Below are positions 63,827 to 64,000 of a stretch of DNA of 64,000 bases, piece by piece. Position 1 is the stretch's first letter; each line of letters starts with the position of its first letter. The stretch is from contig OY365807.1 of the NCBI GenBank assembly GCA_959347315.1, forward strand, positions 36,977,645-37,041,644, read 5' to 3'. A program made the translations under genes and the position numbers. The notes beneath the pieces were generated by a model. It was not told the DNA's origin and did not search any database. It saw nothing but the letters and a program-made list of their open reading frames with translations. This DNA is from Bimastos eiseni. Taxonomy: Eukaryota; Annelida; Clitellata; Crassiclitellata; Lumbricidae.

Positions 63827-64000
63827 ATTTAACTGTCAAACATCAAGTATGAAAAAAACACATTTGTCTACATATTGTCAAATTCTAGGCTGTTGCATTT
63901 GTCGTAAATACGACAAAAAAGAAGAGAACCTTATTAAGCTGGATTGAAGAGTTCAGCTTGAACATTCTAGAAAAAAATGAAAGAAGATAGCAATCTAAAA

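Overview
The window looks like animal nuclear DNA. Two of its four genes have spliced exons with GT..AG borders, the introns are kilobases long, the base composition is AT-rich, and relics of hAT transposons, LINEs, SINEs and one Ty3/gypsy-type element are dense. The gene set (class A GPCR, CNNM, GCK-III kinase, GT31 glycosyltransferase) and frequent AGGCCTA-type words suggest a marine invertebrate deuterostome, possibly an echinoderm. That assignment is inference; nothing here fixes the species.

Layout. (1) 1-1.9 kb: an intronless rhodopsin-class GPCR (+) with a CCAAT/CCAAT/TATA promoter and a poly(A) signal. (2) 2-11.6 kb: no cellular gene. It holds a 16-bp minisatellite, a dispersed repeat, a polypyrimidine tract, a GC-rich island, a broken gypsy-type retrotransposon (5.2-7.9 kb) and a 1.7-kb hAT-like element with a LINE relic inside it. 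(3) 11.6-29.8 kb: a six-exon CNNM (cyclin M, ancient conserved domain protein) gene (+). I rebuilt it exon by exon; all five introns are phase 1, and they are packed with hAT MITEs, LINE pieces and minisatellites. (4) 29.8-33.0 kb: the tail-to-tail interval with the next gene, holding SINE and LINE pieces. (5) 33.0-55.6 kb: a twelve-exon GCK-III (MST3/STK24/25/26-like) kinase gene (-), open for 499 codons. (6) 55.6-62.3 kb: intergenic, with a CR1/L2-like LINE relic and hAT-like MITEs. (7) 62.4-63.6 kb: an intronless GT31 beta-1,3-glycosyltransferase-like gene (-) with an altered DxD motif, and a fragment of the same gene duplicated about 200 bp upstream of its start codon.

The four genes show no sign of acting as a unit: CNNM is linked to Mg2+ transport, the kinase to STRIPAK/CCM3 signalling, the GT31 protein to Golgi glycosylation and the GPCR to sensing an unknown ligand. 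I found no novel multi-gene system. The more unusual signals are: non-autonomous hAT families whose subterminal regions are arrays of a GAGACCAAGACC-type motif, with 8-bp target duplications that can be read directly; a tandemly duplicated splice acceptor in the kinase gene whose upstream copy leads to a stop; short phase-0 exons that build the kinase linker; and the NDN motif in the glycosyltransferase.
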